In this document: positions 62,118-64,000 of the stretch, one piece after another
How positions within the stretch are numbered: position 1 is the first letter of the stretch
Layout of the letters: the number at the start of each line of letters is the position of its first letter
Origin: Leucobacter allii
GTDB taxonomy: Bacteria > Actinomycetota > Actinomycetes > Actinomycetales > Microbacteriaceae
NCBI RefSeq assembly: GCF_022919155.1
Contig: NZ_CP095045.1
Coordinates: 2,356,001-2,420,000 of the forward strand
Length of the DNA: 64,000 nucleotides
Reading direction: 5' to 3'
The notes under the pieces: generated by a model
What the model was told of the DNA's origin: nothing
Seen by the model: only the letters and a program-made list of their open reading frames with translations
Databases searched by the model: none
Made by a program: the position numbers and the translations under genes

Positions 62118-62143
62118 GGCGTCAGCGTAGCCCCGTTCGGCGC

Positions 62144-62662
62144 TCAGAGCCGCTTCAGCATGCGCGTGTTGCCGAGCGTGTTCGGCTTCACCCTGGCGAG
62201 GTCGAGGAACTCGGCGACGCCCTCGTCGTTGGAGCGCAGCAGCTCCGCGTAGACGTCGGCGGCGACGAGCTCGGCGTCTTCCCCCACCTCGTCGAAGCCG
62301 TGGCGGCCGAAGAACGCCGTCTCGAAGGTGAGGCAGAACAGCTGCGTGAGCCCGAGGGCGCGCGCCCGTTCCTCGAGGGCCTCGAGGAGCCGGTGCCCGA
62401 CGCCCCGGCCGAGCCACTCCTCCGAGACGCCGAGGGTGCGCACCTCGCCGAGCTGCTCCCACATCACGTGCACCGCACCGTAACCGATGACGACGTCCTC
62501 CGCAGTCGTGGCCACGAGGAACTCCGGCACCGCGCCGTAGAGCTCCACCAGGTCCTTGCCGAGGAGGATGCGGCGCGACACGAGCGGATCCATCAGCTCG
62601 ACCATGCGGGGCACGTCGCCCGTTCGGGCGGTGCGGATCCGGATCTCGACGGGCTCGCTCAT
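62144..62662 (-). CDS. argA: Amino-acid N-acetyltransferase (ArgA, GNAT type)
   Basis: A 172-residue stand-alone GNAT of the actinobacterial N-acetylglutamate synthase type. GDVPRMVELMDPLVSRRILL and GKDLVELYGAVPEFLVA begin it. EVRTLGVSEEWLGRGVGHRL is the acetyl-CoA loop, and TAFFGRHGFDEVG with ARVKPNTLGNTRML ends it. It would make N-acetylglutamate, the first step of arginine synthesis. No arg genes are adjacent. TAGGCT lies exactly 6 nt before the ATG. It is 26 bp upstream of the DUF4232-like gene. Confidence 0.9.
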   Translation of the reverse strand: MSEPVEIRIRTARTGDVPRMVELMDPLVSRRILLGKDLVELYGAVPEFLVATTAEDVVIGYGAVHVMWEQLGEVRTLGVSEEWLGRGVGHRLLEALEERARALGLTQLFCLTFETAFFGRHGFDEVGEDAELVAADVYAELLRSNDEGVAEFLDLARVKPNTLGNTRMLKRL

Positions 62663-62753
62663 CCCCTCAGCCTACGCCCTCGCGAGCGTCGCTCCGCGCG
62701 CCGGTCGCCCGCCCGCGCGCCTCGGTCGCGCGGGCCCGTCGCCCACCCGACGC

Positions 62754-64000
62754 TCACGCGTGCTCGGGCATCAGCTCCGACTTCGCGCCGCGGATGCAGA
62801 CGAGGGCGATCACCGCCGCGATGAGCAGCGCGCCCGCCGCCGCGAGGAAGACCGCACCGGAGCCGCTCGCCAGCGCCTCCGCATCGGAGGCGCCCGTCGT
62901 CGCGGCCTGCGCGCTCCGCGAGGCTGCCACGAGAGCGAAGAGCGACAGCCCGATGGAGCCGCCGAGCTGCATCGAGGCGTTGACCGTCGCTGAGGCGGCG
63001 CCCGCATCCTGCGGCGCGACGCCGATGAGCGCGAGATTCTGCAGCGGCACGAAGACCATTCCGAGCCCGGCGCCGAGCAGGATCAGCCCGGGCAGCACCT
63101 GCGCGAGGTAGTCGCCGTCCGCCGTGATCCGGCTCAGCCACAGCATCCCGGCCGCGGCGACGACGGGTCCGGCCACCATGAGCGGGCGCGGCCCGATCGC
63201 GGGCAGCAGCCGCGTGAACACCGGGACGACGAGGAGCGTGGAGACGGTCATGACGACGGTGGCGAGCCCCGCATGGAGCGGTGCCATGCCGAGCACGAGC
63301 TGGAGGTGCAGCGTGAGGTAGAGCGTCGCACCGATGAGCACGCTGCCCACGACGGCCTGCACGAGGTACGCGCCCGCCCGCACGCGGTGCGCGACGATCC
63401 GCAGCGGCAGCAGCGGATGCGCGACGCGCGACTCGATCCAGACGAAGAGCGCGAGCAGCACCGCGCCGCCGACGAGGCAGCCGATCGTCCCGGCGCTCGT
63501 CCAGCCCTCCTCGGCGAGCGTGAAGCCGTAGACGAGGGCGCCGAAGCCGAGCACGGCCGTGAACGCGCCCCACGCATCGAGTCCGGCGCCGCGCTGCCCA
63601 CGGCTCTCGACGAGCACGAACGCGCCGACGATCACGGCCACGGCGACGAACGCGAGGTTCACGAGCAGGCACCAGCGCCAGCTGGCGACCTCCGTGAGCA
63701 GCCCGCCGAGCAGCAGGCCGACCGCGGCGCCGGATCCCGCGACCGCGCCGTAGACGGCGAAGGCGGTGTTGCGCTCGCGGCCGAAGGGGAAGGTCACGGT
63801 GAGCAGGGCGAGCGCGGCGGGGGCGAGCAGCGCGGCGCAGAGCCCCTGTAGCCCTCGGGCGATGACGAGCTCGGCGGCGCTCTGCGCCAGGCCGCCGTAG
63901 AGCGACGCGAGGCCGAAGCCGATCATGCCCGCCATGAAGGCGCGCTTGCGGCCCCAGGCGTCGGCGATCCGTCCGCCGAGCAGGAGGAGCGCCCCGAACA
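62754..64000 (-). CDS. MFS transporter, DHA2/EmrB-QacA type (5' end outside window)
   Basis: The reverse frame runs off the right edge. The visible 415 residues include motif A (LLGGRIADAWGRKRAFMAGM) at the truncated N-side. AAVGLLLGGLLTEVASWRWC follows the motif C-like region VYGAVAGSGAAVGLLLGG. Further segments (LVYGFTLAEEGWTSAGTIGC, YLVQAVVGSVLIGATLYLTL) fit the 14-TM drug:H+ antiporter family. It probably exports a toxic or secondary metabolite. The start and any regulator lie outside the window. Confidence 0.9.
   Translation of the reverse strand, partial: FGALLLLGGRIADAWGRKRAFMAGMIGFGLASLYGGLAQSAAELVIARGLQGLCAALLAPAALALLTVTFPFGRERNTAFAVYGAVAGSGAAVGLLLGGLLTEVASWRWCLLVNLAFVAVAVIVGAFVLVESRGQRGAGLDAWGAFTAVLGFGALVYGFTLAEEGWTSAGTIGCLVGGAVLLALFVWIESRVAHPLLPLRIVAHRVRAGAYLVQAVVGSVLIGATLYLTLHLQLVLGMAPLHAGLATVVMTVSTLLVVPVFTRLLPAIGPRPLMVAGPVVAAAGMLWLSRITADGDYLAQVLPGLILLGAGLGMVFVPLQNLALIGVAPQDAGAASATVNASMQLGGSIGLSLFALVAASRSAQAATTGASDAEALASGSGAVFLAAAGALLIAAVIALVCIRGAKSELMPEHA

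Overview
This 64 kb window is a contiguous piece of a high-GC actinobacterial chromosome. Gene content (DUF6264, DUF4245, a mycobacterial-type ArgA, PIN-PhoH2, class II GlpX), GTG/TTG starts, and many genes with a TANNNT box 6-7 nt before the start codon point to a Microbacteriaceae member. Leucobacter or a relative is possible but the genus is not proven. No tRNA, rRNA, transposase, integrase, phage gene or CRISPR array was seen.

Layout. 1-11.5 kb is a mixed accessory stretch: an MFS exporter (cut by the window edge) with a divergent MarR regulator, a condensation-domain/GNAT fusion, hydrolases, an OhrR-like redox regulator facing a small cysteine-motif protein, a YdeI protein, a CPBP protease and a pentapeptide protein. 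11.6-38.1 kb is a conserved actinobacterial housekeeping block: ychF, a DnaQ-like exonuclease, rmuC, glpX, fba, ispH, xseA, xseB, DUF4245, carbonic anhydrase, fumC and PIN-phoH2. From memory, the order resembles Mycobacterium tuberculosis Rv1095-Rv1112. It is interrupted twice. Between xseA and xseB lie an AsnC regulator, a class II HDAC-like deacetylase and a CUT2-type ABC transporter. Between fumC and phoH2 lie a nuclease/AbiEi-like gene, two repeat fields (one a 19-bp tandem array) and a DUF4166/epimerase pair.

38.5-45 kb is mtnA followed by a BMP-family (nucleoside-type) ABC importer and a DUF985 cupin. 45.3-48 kb is a gntR-DUF1648-CPBP operon. 48-52.3 kb is a glutarate-type catabolic pair (gcdH plus a CaiB-family CoA-transferase) with a divergent PucR regulator and an operator-like palindrome. 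52.3-61.1 kb holds a LysR gene, a MalY/PatB-like PLP enzyme, and a complete peptide ABC operon whose last gene is a translationally coupled C39-like cysteine peptidase. 61.2-64 kb holds a small ORF, a secreted or anchored hypothetical protein, argA and a truncated 14-TM MFS exporter.

Cross-cutting patterns. About 20 genes have a -10 box placed so that the transcript would begin at or next to the start codon (leaderless). All three ABC operons carry a perfect stem-loop directly after the binding-protein gene. Several genes carry in-frame or intergenic short tandem repeats.
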